This document shows, in pieces, positions 5,134 through 5,805 of a stretch of DNA of 5,805 nucleotides. Within the stretch, counting starts at the first letter, position 1. The number at the start of each line of letters is the position of its first letter. The stretch covers positions 1-5,805 of the forward strand of contig CAMOHW010000058.1 in NCBI GenBank assembly GCA_946615525.1, written 5' to 3'. The position numbers and the translations under genes were made by a program. Source of the stretch: an uncultured Clostridia bacterium. GTDB taxonomy: Bacteria; Bacillota; Clostridia; Oscillospirales; CAG-272. The notes under the pieces are model-generated. The model did no database searches. It saw nothing but the letters and a program-made list of their open reading frames with translations, and was not told where the DNA came from.

Positions 5134-5805
5134 ATGGCAGAAACAAAAACGCAATTCAAAATCAACAAACTTGCAAAAGATATGGGGTTAAAGGCAAAAG
5201 ACCTGGTCGATCTGCTTGGCACGCTGGGGCATGAAGTCACAGCGCAAAAAGCGCTCGAACCGCTGGAATTTGACCTCTTGTTTGACGCGCTGACCAAGCA
5301 GAACCAGATCACCGATATCGGTTCCTATCTGGAGGGCGCAACCTATATCCCCTCCAAACTGCCGCCCAAGGCGGAAGAAAAGAAGGAGGAGCCAAAGGTC
5401 GAGGAGAAAAAGCCGGAACCGGAAAAAGCGGCTCCCGCGCCCAAAGCGGAAGAGCCAAAAGCCCCGGCGGCAAAGCCCGCGCCCGCTCCGGCTCCCAAGC
5501 CCGAAGCGCCCAAAACGGCTCCCGCCGCGCAAAAACCGGCGGCAAAGCCGGCTCCTGCGCCTGCTCGTCCAGCGCAAACTCCGCAAACCCGTCCGCAGAA
5601 CGGTTTTGCAAGCACCCGCCCCGCTACTCCGGGATTGCAGCCGCGTCCGGCAACCGGTGCGCAAAGACCGGTTTCAGGCGCTCCCGCCCGTCCCGCTCCC
5701 GCCGGCGGATTTTCGCCGCGTCCGGGTTCCGGCTTCGGTTCGGGGATCGGTGTGACCGGCTACGGGATCGGTACCCCCAACCAGCGCCCGCCGCAAAAGA
5801 AACAG
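5134..5805 (+). CDS. infB: translation initiation factor IF-2, N-terminal 224 residues (3' end outside window)
   Basis: IF-2 is the GTPase that places initiator fMet-tRNA on the 30S subunit and promotes subunit joining. Only the N-terminal region is present. An IF2_N domain spans about residues 8-59 (FKINKLAKDMGLKAKDLVDL, then LGHEVTAQKALEPLEFDLLF). A low-complexity linker follows: Lys/Glu/Pro/Ala from ~77 to ~145, Pro/Arg/Gln to ~190, then a Gly-rich stretch to the window edge (GFGSGIGVTGYGIG). Such linkers are normal in IF-2. The second IF2_N, G domain and C-terminal domains should follow to the right, and the frame is open to the last base. GGAGG lies 4 nt from the ATG, a slightly short spacing, but the protein aligns from Met1. 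It is the fifth gene of the nusA operon. Confidence 0.95.
   Translation, partial: MAETKTQFKINKLAKDMGLKAKDLVDLLGTLGHEVTAQKALEPLEFDLLFDALTKQNQITDIGSYLEGATYIPSKLPPKAEEKKEEPKVEEKKPEPEKAAPAPKAEEPKAPAAKPAPAPAPKPEAPKTAPAAQKPAAKPAPAPARPAQTPQTRPQNGFASTRPATPGLQPRPATGAQRPVSGAPARPAPAGGFSPRPGSGFGSGIGVTGYGIGTPNQRPPQKKQ

Noticed and set aside
1..5805. Mobile element, CRISPR array, tRNA or defence system
   Set aside because: No transposase, integrase, terminal repeats, regularly spaced repeats or tRNA-like folds were seen; all sizeable frames on the coding strands are explained.

Overview
The window reads as a chromosomal segment of a Gram-positive, clostridial-type bacterium (Firmicutes/Bacillota), moderately GC-rich by eye. 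The best evidence is the gene order rimP-nusA-ylxR-ylxQ-infB. In addition, the SD sequences are strong and purine-rich, the promoters are sigma-A-like with extended -10 elements, and there are BspA-like leucine-rich-repeat lipoproteins of the kind common in gut Clostridia. Genus cannot be read from the sequence.

Layout. (1) Positions 1-959, minus strand: the first ~319 codons of a ComM/YifB-family AAA+ ATPase, running off the left edge. (2) Positions 960-1127: a compact divergent intergenic region with two near-consensus promoters back to back, one for comM and one for the lipoproteins. (3) Positions 1128-2618, plus strand: two tandem lipoproteins with LRR_5/BspA-like repeats, 21 bp apart, closed by a good intrinsic terminator at 2624-2664. 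(4) Positions 2665-2907: an AT-rich stretch, a strong extended -10 promoter, and a ~100-nt leader holding a terminator-like hairpin with a T-run. (5) Positions 2908-5805: rimP, nusA, ylxR, ylxQ and the N-terminal 224 codons of infB (IF-2), running off the right edge.

How the genes work together. The rimP-infB block is the conserved transcription/translation operon: 30S maturation (RimP), transcription elongation/termination (NusA), two small RNA-binding proteins (YlxR, YlxQ) and translation initiation (IF-2). The leader hairpin before rimP fits autoregulation by NusA-dependent attenuation, as known in Bacillus subtilis, and would set expression of the whole operon. The two lipoproteins are an accessory cell-surface unit between comM and the operon. 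Each flank has its own promoter or terminator, so they look transcriptionally independent.

I see no mobile element, CRISPR array, tRNA or rRNA, and no convincing undescribed multi-gene system. The items most worth a second look are the rimP leader, the lipoprotein pair and the nusA start region.
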